Shown here: piece after piece, positions 1 to 8,593 of the stretch | Numbering within the stretch: the first letter of the stretch is position 1 | Layout: every line of letters begins with the position of its first letter | Source of the DNA: Pseudopedobacter sp044361595 | GTDB lineage: Bacteria; Bacteroidota; Bacteroidia; Sphingobacteriales; Sphingobacteriaceae | Direction of reading: 5' to 3' | NCBI GenBank assembly: GCA_044361595.1 | Contig: JBIKIN010000004.1 | Coordinates: 1-64,000 of the forward strand | Length of the DNA stretch: 64,000 nucleotides | Notes under the pieces: model-generated | Database searches by the model: none | Seen by the model: the letters and a program-made list of their open reading frames with translations, nothing else | What the model was told of the DNA's origin: nothing | Program-made: the position numbers and the translations under genes

Positions 1-399
1 TACTAAATCGTTGAGCTTAAATTCTAAAGTTTTATTTTCTTCTGTATCAAAAAGCCTAAAATGCTCAAAGTCAGAAACTAAAATATATTTTGGGAGTTCA
101 TGCTCTTTTAAGCCATGTATATAATCCTTCGCTTGTATAAATGCTTTATCTAAGTTCTTACCCTTAGATTTCATTTCTATTAAGATTGTACCTTTCCAAA
201 GCAAATCAATATAGCCATCAGCATCATTTAGTTTTTTAACTCGATGTTCAAATGTTCCTACTCTTTTACGTGTAATCCCAAAGACATTAAAAAAAGCCTC
301 TATAAATGATTTTGCCTCTGCTTCTTCGTTTGATGTATCAGCCCATTCATTAGAAAATTGAACAGCCCTTTCTTTGATTTCATTCCAGCTTAACGCCAT
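1..399 (-). CDS. MmeI-like type IIG restriction-modification enzyme, N-terminal part (runs off window)
   Basis: Reading leftwards from an ATG at 397-399 there are 133 open codons to the window edge, so only the N terminus is present. The protein starts MALSWNEIKERAVQF and carries a PD-(D/E)XK nuclease core: Asp65, then Glu75-x-Lys77 within IEMKSKGK, with nine residues between Asp and Glu as in MmeI. The text around it (GTFEHRVKKL, DGYIDLLWKGT, PKYILVSDFE) is typical of the N-terminal domain of class IIL/IIG single-chain enzymes, in which a nuclease is followed by an adenine methyltransferase and a target-recognition domain. Family knowledge predicts that it cuts and methylates one asymmetric site. 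The methyltransferase part lies outside the window, so intactness cannot be judged. Confidence 0.8.
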   Translation of the reverse strand, partial: MALSWNEIKERAVQFSNEWADTSNEEAEAKSFIEAFFNVFGITRKRVGTFEHRVKKLNDADGYIDLLWKGTILIEMKSKGKNLDKAFIQAKDYIHGLKEHELPKYILVSDFEHFRLFDTEENKTLEFKLNDLV

Positions 400-559
400 T
401 GTTTAACATAGTTAATTGATATATCATCTAAATTAAAAATATAACACTTAATAATATGTTTTTTTTAAAAATAGAGCTCAAATTATTGTTTAAAGTACTA
501 TTCTTAGTATAGCTTGAATGATTGTTTAGGCATCGTAACCAAAAACCTTATAAAACAGT

Positions 560-587
560 TAAGCTCGAAACGGGGAGAATCGAGCTT
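560..587 (-). terminator. Hairpin terminator downstream of the tRNA-like gene
   Basis: A perfect 8-bp stem (AAGCTCGA / TCGAGCTT) with an 11-nt loop lies about 40 nt beyond the 3' end of the minus-strand tRNA-like gene. The T-run after it on the minus strand is weak (AACTGTTTTA), so this may be a moderate terminator. It belongs to the tRNA-like transcript by position. Confidence 0.55.
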
Positions 588-624
588 AAACTAACCAATT
601 ATAAACCTAAATTAAACGAAAGGG

Positions 625-736
625 CTGTAGGGGTAGGAGTCGAACCTACACGAAGCAGTTATTTCACCTTTCGGTTATTTCCCAAATCTTCGCCACCGAG
701 ACAAGGAGGTGTGTCTGCCAATTTCACCACCCTACA
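625..736 (-). tRNA. Class II (Leu-like) tRNA-like gene with an expanded variable arm; anticodon not resolvable
   Basis: On the minus strand a 7-bp acceptor (TGTAGGG / CCCTACA), a Leu-type D arm (GTG, loop AAATTGGCAGA, CAC) and a perfect T arm (GTAGG, TTCGACT, CCTAC) are all in place, with discriminator G and no encoded CCA. The best anticodon stem is CCTCC/GGTGG with a central T-T mismatch and the loop TTGTCTC, which puts GTC at 34-36 and a U at 37; that fits neither Leu nor Ser. The variable region is about 43 nt, closed by CGAAG/CTTCG, and holds an 8-nt direct repeat (GAAATAAC) 16 nt apart. Total length is 112 nt against the usual 85-95 for class II. It may be a non-canonical tRNA, a decaying gene or a tRNA mimic. 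A consensus promoter and a hairpin terminator flank it. Confidence 0.6.
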
Positions 737-795
737 GTGTATTTTATTTTTTCAAATTTTTAAATCGGCTTGCCCGATTATTTATTTGTATAGAA

Positions 796-827
796 CAAAT
801 GTAACCGTATCCACTATATGTTGCAAA
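796..827 (-). promoter_or_regulatory. Bacteroidota-type promoter for the tRNA-like gene
   Basis: On the minus strand TTTG (824-827) and TACATTTG (796-803) are separated by 20 nt, matching the Bacteroidota primary-sigma consensus (TTTG, about 19-21 nt, TAnnTTTG). The predicted start is about 50 nt upstream of the tRNA-like 5' end at 736. Confidence 0.6.
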
Positions 828-900
828 TATTTCAACAAAATATTTTAATTTTTACAAATTTTTTATTTATACTTGTTTTATATTAATAATTAATAAAAAC

Positions 901-1377
901 ATGCTTGATAAATCCCGACCTAATTTAGAAATTGATAATTTAGATATAGATATTTTGTCGATTTTAATGACCGACGCCACAACGGCTTATACAGAAATAG
1001 CTAAAGAATTGATTGTAAGTGGTGGAACTATCCATGTCCGCATGAAAAAAATGCAAGATTTGGGTATCATCAAAGGCTCTAATTTATTGGTAGATGCGCA
1101 AAAAGTAGGTTATGATATATGTGCCTTCCTTGGGATTTATCTAGAGAAAGGTTCTATTTATAATGATGCTGTTGCAGAGTTGAAAAAAATTAGTGAGATT
1201 GTAGAACTACACTATACCACAGGTGGTTACTCTATGTTTGCAAAAATTTTATGTAGAGATACCAACCATTTACGCCATGTTTTAAACGACAAGATACAGG
1301 CCGTAAGCGGTATACAACGTACCGAAACTTTTATATCTCTAGAAGAAAGCATTAAGCGCCAAATCACTTTAAAATAG
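901..1377 (+). CDS. Lrp/AsnC family transcriptional regulator
   Basis: The 158-residue protein has the full Lrp/AsnC layout: an N-terminal winged helix-turn-helix at roughly residues 12-60 (DIDILSILMTDATTAYTEIA, then the recognition region SGGTIHVRMKKMQDLGIIKG) and a C-terminal RAM ligand-binding domain at about 75-150 (GYDICAFLGIYLEKG through VELHYTTGGYSMFAKI). Family members sense amino acids or related small molecules and act as dimers or octamers, often regulating amino acid metabolism or transport. No target is visible in the neighbourhood; the next gene encodes an unknown small protein. The ATG at 901 follows an AT-rich leader without a Shine-Dalgarno site, normal for this phylum. Confidence 0.9.
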   Translation: MLDKSRPNLEIDNLDIDILSILMTDATTAYTEIAKELIVSGGTIHVRMKKMQDLGIIKGSNLLVDAQKVGYDICAFLGIYLEKGSIYNDAVAELKKISEIVELHYTTGGYSMFAKILCRDTNHLRHVLNDKIQAVSGIQRTETFISLEESIKRQITLK

Positions 1378-1467
1378 TTTTTAGGAGTTTTATCCATTTA
1401 TAAATTTAGTGGTAAACTATAATTGGCAAAGATTTTGTCTTTAATAAAAAAACAAAATTTAGAAATT

Positions 1468-1689
1468 ATGGATGCTAAAGATAAAAAATGGGAATCTGGT
1501 CCAGATCAAAATTTTAAAGACGACCGTACCCAAGAACAGAGCGATAGGGCTAAAGAAGAGGTAGAAAGAAATAACAAAAACCTAGAGGGCAGCTATAAAG
1601 AAAAAAATGGTAATGCTAATAAGCAATTCTCTGATTTAAAAAACGAACCTAAAGAAGAAAGTACGGAGACGGACTCTGAAGATAAATAA
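1468..1689 (+). CDS. Small, highly charged hypothetical protein
   Basis: The reading frame is open from 1423, but the first ATG is at 1468 and gives 73 residues starting MDAKDKKWESG. The product is almost entirely hydrophilic (Lys, Glu, Asp, Asn, Ser, Gln) with no hydrophobic core, signal peptide or membrane segment, so it is probably intrinsically disordered, like small stress-related proteins. The family is not recognised. A hairpin terminator starts 5 nt after the stop codon, which supports a real transcription unit ending here. Confidence 0.6.
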   Translation: MDAKDKKWESGPDQNFKDDRTQEQSDRAKEEVERNNKNLEGSYKEKNGNANKQFSDLKNEPKEESTETDSEDK

Positions 1690-1693
1690 TATA

Positions 1694-1722
1694 AAAGCCT
1701 TGTTTTTTAGAAACAGGGCTTT
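1694..1722 (+). terminator. Hairpin terminator after the small charged protein
   Basis: AAAGCC-T-TGTTT pairs with AAACA-G-GGCTTT, leaving one mismatch and a short loop. No long T-run follows. It sits directly after the stop of the plus-strand gene. Confidence 0.55.
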
Positions 1723-1767
1723 ACAATCTATAATTTTATCAAAAAAATGTCTCAAAAAGAAGAAACT

Positions 1768-1860
1768 GTCATGTTGAACTCGTTTCAACATCTCATATAT
1801 AGGTAATTCTAGATTAGAATAAACTTATATGATAAGATTCTGAAATAAATTCAGAATGAC
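1768..1860. repeat. REPIN-like inverted pair of REP-type palindromes
   Basis: Two related 26-nt elements face each other: one begins GTCATGTTGAA at 1768, and the reverse complement of the other begins GTCATTCTGAA at 1860. Each is an imperfect hairpin ending in ATCT. The stems differ (GTTGAA/TTCAAC against TTCTGAA/TTCAGAA), yet both still pair, which looks like compensatory change. The arrangement matches REP doublets (REPINs) that RAYT (TnpA-REP) transposases mobilise. No RAYT gene is in the window. Confidence 0.65.
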
Positions 1861-1893
1861 CTGCTTTTTTAAGACATCCTCCTATAAATTTTC

Positions 1894-2943
1894 CTAACTA
1901 TTGGTAGAGGTAAATGCATTCCATCCTTGGGCTTTTAGCTCGTGTACGTTTCCGGCTTTAGTAATTAGATAATTTCCGGCGCTTTCTTCGGTAATGTACC
2001 CTATAATAGAAATGTCTACATCGTGTTTCATTTTATCATAATCGGACTGTTTGATGGTAAACAATAGTTCATAATCTTCGCCGCCGTTTAAAGCACAAAT
2101 AGTTGGGTCTAAACCAAATTCTCGGGCTTGTTCTACCGTCATCGGGTCGAAAGGGATTTTCTCTTCGTATATTTTACATCCTTTTTTGGATTGTTTGGTG
2201 ATGTGTAAAATCTCCGAAGCTAAACCATCAGAAACATCAATCATGGCTGTAGGTTTAATTTCCATTTTTGCTAATAAATCTACAATATCTAAACGGGCTT
2301 CGGGTTTTAACTGTCGCTCTACAATGTAATCTTTACCTTCTAAATCAGGCTGAATGTTTGGGTTAGCCAAGAAAACTTGCTTTTCTCTTTCTAACAATTG
2401 TAAACCCATGTAAGCACCGCCTAAATCTCCAGAAACACAAATTAAATCTCCTTCTTCGGCACCATCACGGTAAACAATATTTTTTTCATCGGCATAGCCA
2501 ATGCTGGTTACAGAAATTACCAATCCTTGTCGGGATGAAGTGGTGTCTCCACCTATTAAATCCACATTAAATTTTTCGCAAGCTAATAGCATACCTGAGT
2601 ATAGTTCTTCTATAGCTTCTAATGGAAATTTACTAGAGAAACCTAATGAAACTGTGACATGAGATGCCATGCCATTCATGGCGTAAATATCGCTCAGGTT
2701 TACTTGGATGGCTTTATATCCCAAATGTTTAAGTGGTGTAAAAGCTAAATCGAAATGGATACCTTCTAACAACATATCGGTAGAAATTAAAGTTTTTTTG
2801 TCTTTAAAATCTAACACGGCAGCATCATCGCCTGCCGCTTTAATGGTGCTCTTATTTTTGATGTTGATGTGTTGTGTAAGGTGGTTTATTAAACCAAATT
2901 CGCCCAAAGAGGCTATATCTGTTTTATCTGTTTGCTCGAACAT
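1894..2943 (-). CDS. thiL: Thiamine-phosphate kinase
   Basis: ThiL phosphorylates thiamine monophosphate to thiamine diphosphate, the last step of cofactor synthesis, in the cytoplasm. The 349-residue protein has the AIR-synthase-like fold signatures: GDD at 38-40 and STDMLLEGIHF at 54-64 near the N terminus, the Mg/ATP-binding LIGGDTTSS near residue 130, and IDVSDGLASEI near 237. Length is normal for the family (about 320-350). It stands alone between convergent or unrelated genes, with no other thi gene adjacent. The TPP riboswitch-controlled TonB receptor at 22.6 kb is the only other thiamine-linked gene in the window. Confidence 0.93.
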   Translation of the reverse strand: MFEQTDKTDIASLGEFGLINHLTQHINIKNKSTIKAAGDDAAVLDFKDKKTLISTDMLLEGIHFDLAFTPLKHLGYKAIQVNLSDIYAMNGMASHVTVSLGFSSKFPLEAIEELYSGMLLACEKFNVDLIGGDTTSSRQGLVISVTSIGYADEKNIVYRDGAEEGDLICVSGDLGGAYMGLQLLEREKQVFLANPNIQPDLEGKDYIVERQLKPEARLDIVDLLAKMEIKPTAMIDVSDGLASEILHITKQSKKGCKIYEEKIPFDPMTVEQAREFGLDPTICALNGGEDYELLFTIKQSDYDKMKHDVDISIIGYITEESAGNYLITKAGNVHELKAQGWNAFTSTNS

Positions 2944-3004
2944 TTGAAATTATTTTTGGACTACAAAAATGCGAAAATTTATTTATAGAAGTTTACTCAC
3001 AAAA

Positions 3005-3036
3005 AAAGCTCCGCAAATGAGTATCTGCGGAGCTTT
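3005..3036 (-). terminator. Strong rho-independent terminator of the T9SS repeat-protein gene
   Basis: An 11-bp perfect stem (AAAGCTCCGCA / TGCGGAGCTTT) with a 10-nt loop lies 20 nt past the stop of the minus-strand gene at 3056 and is followed on that strand by a run of T. Confidence 0.85.
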
Positions 3037-3055
3037 CATATATTAACTAAAAGGA

Positions 3056-5725
3056 TTATTGTATCAATATTCTAGTGCTCAGTTTAGCGTTTCCAATTTT
3101 TAAAATATAAATGCCCATCTCTACTTTTGTGTTCATCTTATACTCTGCCGCTCCATTGCTAAAATTCACTTGGTCTTTTAATACTTCTTTTCCTGATAAA
3201 TCATAAATACTGATGCTTTGTAAGCCATTTAATTCTGTTTGTTGGATATTGATTACGCTATTAACAATAGGATTTGGATAAACCACTAAACTTTCTTCTT
3301 TTAAACTTTCCCGTTTTACTGTTCTAATGCCCAGTTCTTCTGTTTTACCATCCAAATCTGTTTGAATCAATTTATAATAGCTTGTGCCTGCAAAAGGACT
3401 AAAATCTATGGTTTCGTAAGTTGCGCCATTGTCTCCCTTAGATTTAATGGTTAAAAGCGGCTCAAAAGTTTTACCGTCTTGGCTTTTACTGATGGTGAAA
3501 AAAGCATTATTGGTTTCTGAAGCAGTTTGCCAAGTTAAATTTACTTGATTTTGGTTTTTATCACTCACTTCATAACTGGTAAGTTTTACCGGTAATGTAG
3601 TTAGTGGAAAGCTTTTTGCAAAAGCCCTACCTGAAGAGTAGGCTACAATTAACTCGCTGCCTGTATTAATGATTGAAGTATACACTACTCCGCCTGCAGA
3701 AAAACCTGCGGTACCTACCACTTCCCAGCCAGTTCCCCCTGCATTCAGTTTCATTACGGTTGCTTCACCGCTGTTTCCGTTGTCCCGATAAACAACATAG
3801 GGTATATTCCCATTAAAAGCTAATTTAGTGTAAACTACTGATTCTGCTGAGAATCCCGCGGTACCAACTACTTCCCAGCCAGTTCCACCTGCGTTCAGTT
3901 TCATTACGGTTGCTTTATTGCTGTTTGCTAGATCCACGTAAACAACATAGGGTACAGTTCCATTAAAAGCTATGCTAGGGAAATCCACTTTTCCTGCAGA
4001 GAATCCTGCAGTACCTACTACTTCAAAGCCTGTTCCCCCTGCGTTCAGTTTCATCACGGTTGCTTTCTCTTGGTAATCCTTAAAAACAACATAAGGTACA
4101 GACCCATTAGAAGCTATGCTAGTGTAATCCGTAGATCCAAATCCAGCAACAGTATCCCAATAAGTTCCGCCTGCATTTAGTTTCCTCACGATTGCAACAC
4201 CATCGTTTTGTCGATAAAAAACATAAGGTACAGTACCATTAAAAGCTATGCTGGTGTAAGTTACTGGTGCTCCAGACAGTCCTGCGTTACCTACCACTTC
4301 CCAGGCAGTTCCGCCCGCGTTCAGTTTCATCACGGTTGCATAATTACTGTTTGCTTCATCTCGATAAACAACATAAGGAGTGCTGCCATTAAAAGCTAAG
4401 CTGGTATACTCTACTCCACCCGCAGAAAATCCTGCGGTACCTACCACTTCCCAGCTAGTTCCACCTCCATTCAGTTTCATCACGGTTGCTTTATTGCTGT
4501 TTGCTTCATCTCGATAAACAACATAAGGAGTGATCCCGTTAAAAGATAAACTGGTGTACGTTGCTGATTTTGCAGAGAATCCTACGGCACCTACTCTTTC
4601 CCAGCTAGTTCCCCCTGCGTTCAGTTTCATCACGGTTGCCTTTCTGTTGTTTTCCCAATCGTGATAAACAACATAAGGAGTAATACCGCTAAAAGCTAAG
4701 CTGGTGTAATCCGCTTGACCTGCAGAGAATCCTGCAGCACCTACCACTTCCCAGCCAATTCCGCCCGCATTCAGTTTCATCACGGTTGCTTTATTGCTGT
4801 TTCCGCCATCTTGGTAAACAACATAAGGGGTGCTAGCATTAAAAGCTAAACTGGTAAAAGTTGCTGTTCCTGCAGAGAATCCTGCGGTACCTACCACTTC
4901 CCAGCCAGTTCCGCCTCCATTCAGTTTCATCACAGTTGATTTATTGCTGTTTCCGCCATCCTGGTAAACAACATAAGGTACAGCCCCATTAAAAGCTAGG
5001 TTGGTGTAAGTTGCTGTACCTGCAGATAATCCTGCCGTACCTACTACTTCCCAGCCGGTTCCGCCTCCGTTCAGTTTCATTACGGTTGCTTTATTACTGT
5101 TTCCGCCGTCTTGGTAAACAACATAGGGAGTGCTAGAATTAAAAGCTAAAATGGTGTAAGTTGCTGTACCTGCAGATAATCCTGAGGTACCTACTACTTC
5201 CCAGCCAGTTCCGCCTCCGTTCAGTTTCATTACGGTTGCTTTATTGCTGTTTCCGCCATCTTGGTAAACAACATAGGGTATAGTCCCATTAAAAGCTATG
5301 CTAGTGAAATCCGCTGATCCTGCAGAGAATCCTGCCGTAGCTACCACTTCCCAAGCCGTTCCGCCTGCATTCAGTTTCATCACGGTTGCTTTATTGCTGT
5401 TTGCGCCATCCTTGAAAACAACATAGGGAACTAATCCGTTAAAAGCTAGGCTAACGTAATCTGCTCTGCCTGCAGAGAATTTTTCAGTCCCTACCACCTC
5501 CCAGCCAGTTCCCCCTGCGTTTAGTTTCATTACAGTTGGTTGACCGTTGGAGTGCTGATAAACAACATAGGGTACACCATTAGGGTCAGAAACGATATTA
5601 ACATTTAATACTAAAACATGACTAACTTGTTCAAAATCATTAGGCCCTAAAGCTTGCCATGTTTGGGCAAATGATGCTTGATATATCAAGTAAAAAAATG
5701 TAATGATGTAAAGTTTAATTCTCAT
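3056..5725 (-). CDS. Secreted protein with 13 tandem 50-residue repeats and a T9SS type A sorting domain
   Basis: The 889-residue protein has a signal peptide ending in YQASFAQ and then about 13 copies of a 50-residue unit with the motif ATVMKLNAGGTGWEVVG followed by FSAG and LAFNG-PYVVY. Period and beta-rich character suggest blades of one or two beta-propellers, which is an inference. After about residue 720 comes a fibronectin-like segment (LPVKLTSYEV, LTWQTASETNN) and then a C-terminal T9SS type A sorting domain (VVYPNPI, ISIYDLSGKEV, GIYILKIGNAKLSTRILIQ). Family knowledge says such domains are removed during export and the protein is attached to the surface or released. The adjacent repeats are very similar at DNA level, suggesting recent expansion. 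No enzymatic motif was seen. Confidence 0.85.
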   Translation of the reverse strand: MRIKLYIITFFYLIYQASFAQTWQALGPNDFEQVSHVLVLNVNIVSDPNGVPYVVYQHSNGQPTVMKLNAGGTGWEVVGTEKFSAGRADYVSLAFNGLVPYVVFKDGANSNKATVMKLNAGGTAWEVVATAGFSAGSADFTSIAFNGTIPYVVYQDGGNSNKATVMKLNGGGTGWEVVGTSGLSAGTATYTILAFNSSTPYVVYQDGGNSNKATVMKLNGGGTGWEVVGTAGLSAGTATYTNLAFNGAVPYVVYQDGGNSNKSTVMKLNGGGTGWEVVGTAGFSAGTATFTSLAFNASTPYVVYQDGGNSNKATVMKLNAGGIGWEVVGAAGFSAGQADYTSLAFSGITPYVVYHDWENNRKATVMKLNAGGTSWERVGAVGFSAKSATYTSLSFNGITPYVVYRDEANSNKATVMKLNGGGTSWEVVGTAGFSAGGVEYTSLAFNGSTPYVVYRDEANSNYATVMKLNAGGTAWEVVGNAGLSGAPVTYTSIAFNGTVPYVFYRQNDGVAIVRKLNAGGTYWDTVAGFGSTDYTSIASNGSVPYVVFKDYQEKATVMKLNAGGTGFEVVGTAGFSAGKVDFPSIAFNGTVPYVVYVDLANSNKATVMKLNAGGTGWEVVGTAGFSAESVVYTKLAFNGNIPYVVYRDNGNSGEATVMKLNAGGTGWEVVGTAGFSAGGVVYTSIINTGSELIVAYSSGRAFAKSFPLTTLPVKLTSYEVSDKNQNQVNLTWQTASETNNAFFTISKSQDGKTFEPLLTIKSKGDNGATYETIDFSPFAGTSYYKLIQTDLDGKTEELGIRTVKRESLKEESLVVYPNPIVNSVINIQQTELNGLQSISIYDLSGKEVLKDQVNFSNGAAEYKMNTKVEMGIYILKIGNAKLSTRILIQ

Positions 5726-5924
5726 TTTTAAATTATTTTAGTTTAACCATTATATAAATGTAAACTTTATTGTTTAAAAAATTATTTTAAGAATTATTTT
5801 TTTTAACTTTTAATAAAATGTTTAGGAAATTGTCTGAATTTGGATTTATTGGATTGAGGGATGATTTGGATTTTTTAATCGTGTTAATATTAAAATCTGA
5901 TTAACACTGATTCATACCAATTTA

Positions 5925-7481
5925 CTAATCAAATTTAATTTTCTCCATCGCCTTATTCATTACAACATCTCTACCTTTTACAACATCTTCAATAGTCGGT
6001 TTTACCTCTAAGTTTGGGAAGACCCCTCTGCCTATTAATGTTTTGGGTTGAGTAATTTTAATTTCTTTTAAGGGTAGTCTTAATTTTAAACCTGTGTTGG
6101 GTAAATTTATAAAAGGAATGCTTCCTGCGGTACATTGGTTATAACCTCCACCTGTTTCTTCTCCAATAAAATAACCTCTATTTACACTTTGCAGGTTTGC
6201 GGATAATAATGATGTTGCTGAGAATGAATATCCATTGATTAAAACTATTAAGTTATTATTAAAACTATTTTCCAAAGGTTTTAAAATTTTACTAGTTGAT
6301 AGTTTGGTGTAAAAGCCAGAACTATCCTTTTTAATACTCAACAATCTAATAGGGCTTTTGTAACCATTTAGTCCTTTATTGCTTATATATTTAGAGGTAT
6401 TGAAATACCTATTTACCATGTCTGCTCTTCCTGTATATTGGTGTGGCTGGTTATATAAGTACCTAAATAATTTATTACAAGCTGATAAACTTCCACCACC
6501 ATTATCTCTTAGATCTAAAATTAAATTTTGTATAGCTTTTTCTTTTAATTGATCAAAACTTTCTTTAAAAAATTTTTTATGGTTCGCTCCATCGGCAGAA
6601 AAACTTTTAACCTTCATGATAGCCGTACTATTTAATACAGTATCATATTTCAAACTTAAAATAGGAGAGCCATCGGTATCAAAACCTTTGTATTTATCTT
6701 TTCTTTTTTGCTTTTTAGCAAGCCTTTTTTCTAAATCTATTTTCTTTATTTCTTCTGGTGTTAACTTCTTTACTTCCCCAGATGGTTTTCCAATTTTTAA
6801 GATTTTAATTACATAATTATAAGCGCTGTCTGGTTTATTTATTTTTTTTAATTGAAGTATTGAAGAATCTTTTCTTCCAAACTGTAAATAATAATATGCA
6901 GCTAAAGATTTGGTTAAAACATGATTGTAAAATGTTTGATTATAACCATCTGATCCAAAAAGACTTTTTGTTTTTTTTATTATTTCCGAAGCTGGAATAC
7001 TATCTATAGCTAAAACTTCTGTTGCTTTTAAAGGATTTACTAAATCTTTATTACTTACAGACTCAACATAAATTTTATTACTATCAACAAAATAATACAA
7101 TTGATTAAGTGGTGCAGTACCTACTTTTTTAACGCTATCTTTTTGAAATTTATTTAAACGTAAGCCAGGATAAACTAGACGGGTATGTCCGCATTTTACC
7201 TCCGACACTATTGGTGCTACCATACGGTAAAATTGAAGAGAAGTAGTAGCATCTGTTAATACCTTATTAATACTATCGAATTTGAAATCTAATTTTTGTT
7301 TTGATATATACCAATACAATCCAGGGTGACCTTCTTCTAAAGCTGTTTTAATTACATTTAAATCTTCCTTTAATTGAATTAAACTGTGTTTTGCTTTAAT
7401 TTGAGTATTAAATTTTTCTTTAGATACACAAGAAAATAAAACGCTTGTTGCGATGATAAGGTAGAGGTAATTAAATTTCAT
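5925..7481 (-). CDS. S41 family (C-terminal processing-like) peptidase, lipoprotein
   Basis: The 518-residue protein has a lipoprotein signal with a lipobox ending in Cys18 (LFSC). The C-terminal half is an S41 serine protease domain: LRDNGGGS, then LINGYSFSATSLLSA with the likely nucleophile Ser near 419-421, followed by GEETGGGYN. The N-terminal part resembles the helical segment found in Bacteroidota tail-specific-protease-like proteins. A Lys/Glu-rich stretch around residues 235-270 (EEIKKIDLEKRLAKKQKRKD) interrupts the region where a PDZ domain would be expected. Probable role: turnover of periplasmic or surface proteins; substrate unknown. No operon partner is evident. Confidence 0.8.
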   Translation of the reverse strand: MKFNYLYLIIATSVLFSCVSKEKFNTQIKAKHSLIQLKEDLNVIKTALEEGHPGLYWYISKQKLDFKFDSINKVLTDATTSLQFYRMVAPIVSEVKCGHTRLVYPGLRLNKFQKDSVKKVGTAPLNQLYYFVDSNKIYVESVSNKDLVNPLKATEVLAIDSIPASEIIKKTKSLFGSDGYNQTFYNHVLTKSLAAYYYLQFGRKDSSILQLKKINKPDSAYNYVIKILKIGKPSGEVKKLTPEEIKKIDLEKRLAKKQKRKDKYKGFDTDGSPILSLKYDTVLNSTAIMKVKSFSADGANHKKFFKESFDQLKEKAIQNLILDLRDNGGGSLSACNKLFRYLYNQPHQYTGRADMVNRYFNTSKYISNKGLNGYKSPIRLLSIKKDSSGFYTKLSTSKILKPLENSFNNNLIVLINGYSFSATSLLSANLQSVNRGYFIGEETGGGYNQCTAGSIPFINLPNTGLKLRLPLKEIKITQPKTLIGRGVFPNLEVKPTIEDVVKGRDVVMNKAMEKIKFD

Positions 7482-7600
7482 TTGATATTTTTTTGATAAA
7501 TAATTTTAAATGTATGTAACTGTACATCGTCTCCACTTAGGAAGACAGCAGAAAAAAAATATAATGCACAACCATTTTAAAAACTTAAATCATTATTCTC

Positions 7601-8593
7601 TTACAAACCCAATTGAGCTGAAATCTCTAACATTCTTTCAATTGGTTTTCTAGCTCTTTCTATAATTTCACGTGGAACGTCAACTTCTGGTAATTCATTT
7701 TTTAAGCATAGGTATAACTTTTCTAAAGTGTTGCGTTTCATGTGCGGACAATCGTTACAAGCACAACTATTATTTGGTGGTGCAGGAATAAAAGTTTTAC
7801 TTGGATTAGATTTAGCCATTTGATGAATTATACCTGACTCGGTAGCTACAATAAATTCTGTAGCTTCGTTATTGATGGTATAATTTAACAAACCTGTAGT
7901 GGAACCAATATAATCTGCCATTTCTAAAATCACTTCTTCACACTCTGGGTGGGCTATAAACTTAGCTCCAAGATGACGCTCTTTTAGTTTAGTAATCTTT
8001 TCACGAGCAAAAATTTCATGAACCATACAAGCTCCGTTCCATAAAACCATATCTCTGCCTGTTTTCTTCATTACATAAGCACCTAAGTTTTTATCAGGCC
8101 CGAAAATGATTTTCTGATCTTTTGGTAAACTATTTACAATTTGAACCGCATTACTAGAGGTACATACGATATCGCTTAAAGCTTTTAATTCGGCAGTACA
8201 GTTTACATAGGTAATTACTAAATGATCGGGATATTTTTCTTTAAATTTCTTGAATAAATGTGGCGGACAACTATCAGATAAAGAACAACCTGCTTTAGCA
8301 TCGGGCAATAAAACCTTTTTATTGGGTGAAAGTATTTTTGCTGTTTCGGCCATAAAGTGTACTCCAGCAAAAACAATTACATCTGCATCTGTTTTAGCAG
8401 CTTCTTGTGATAAGCCTAAACTATCACCAATATAATCTGCAATATCTTGAATATCAGAATCTTGGTAATAATGTGCTAAAATTACTGCGTTTTTAGCTTT
8501 CTTTAATATTTCTATTTCTTTAAAAAGATCTAAAGAAGGGTCTATTTCTTCGTCTACAAATCCTTTTAAGTTTATTTCTTCTTCTGCGTTCAT
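7601..8593 (-). CDS. nadA: Quinolinate synthase A
   Basis: NadA condenses iminoaspartate (from NadB) with dihydroxyacetone phosphate to form quinolinate for NAD synthesis, using a [4Fe-4S] cluster. The sequence shows the expected motifs: ILAHYYQDSDIQD, AGCSLSDSC (Cys103), the conserved Cys in NGACMVHE (Cys189), HPECEE and the C-terminal CACNDC (Cys277/279/282). The frame stays open upstream to 8641, but I chose the ATG at 8593 (MNAEEEINLKGF) because the upstream 16 residues are unlike the family. nadB lies divergently about 450 bp away. nadC is not in the window. Confidence 0.93.
   Translation of the reverse strand: MNAEEEINLKGFVDEEIDPSLDLFKEIEILKKAKNAVILAHYYQDSDIQDIADYIGDSLGLSQEAAKTDADVIVFAGVHFMAETAKILSPNKKVLLPDAKAGCSLSDSCPPHLFKKFKEKYPDHLVITYVNCTAELKALSDIVCTSSNAVQIVNSLPKDQKIIFGPDKNLGAYVMKKTGRDMVLWNGACMVHEIFAREKITKLKERHLGAKFIAHPECEEVILEMADYIGSTTGLLNYTINNEATEFIVATESGIIHQMAKSNPSKTFIPAPPNNSCACNDCPHMKRNTLEKLYLCLKNELPEVDVPREIIERARKPIERMLEISAQLGL

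Noticed and set aside
522..848. Plus-strand ORF of 108 codons
   Set aside because: It lies across the tRNA-like gene, its promoter and its terminator, and the protein has no recognisable features.
3056..5725. Possible CRISPR-like periodicity of 150 bp
   Set aside because: The periodicity is in frame and encodes a protein repeat.
7655..7680. parS-like CACGTG palindrome inside nadA
   Set aside because: Only the core matches; about four of sixteen positions differ from the consensus and the sequence is explained by coding for PRE.
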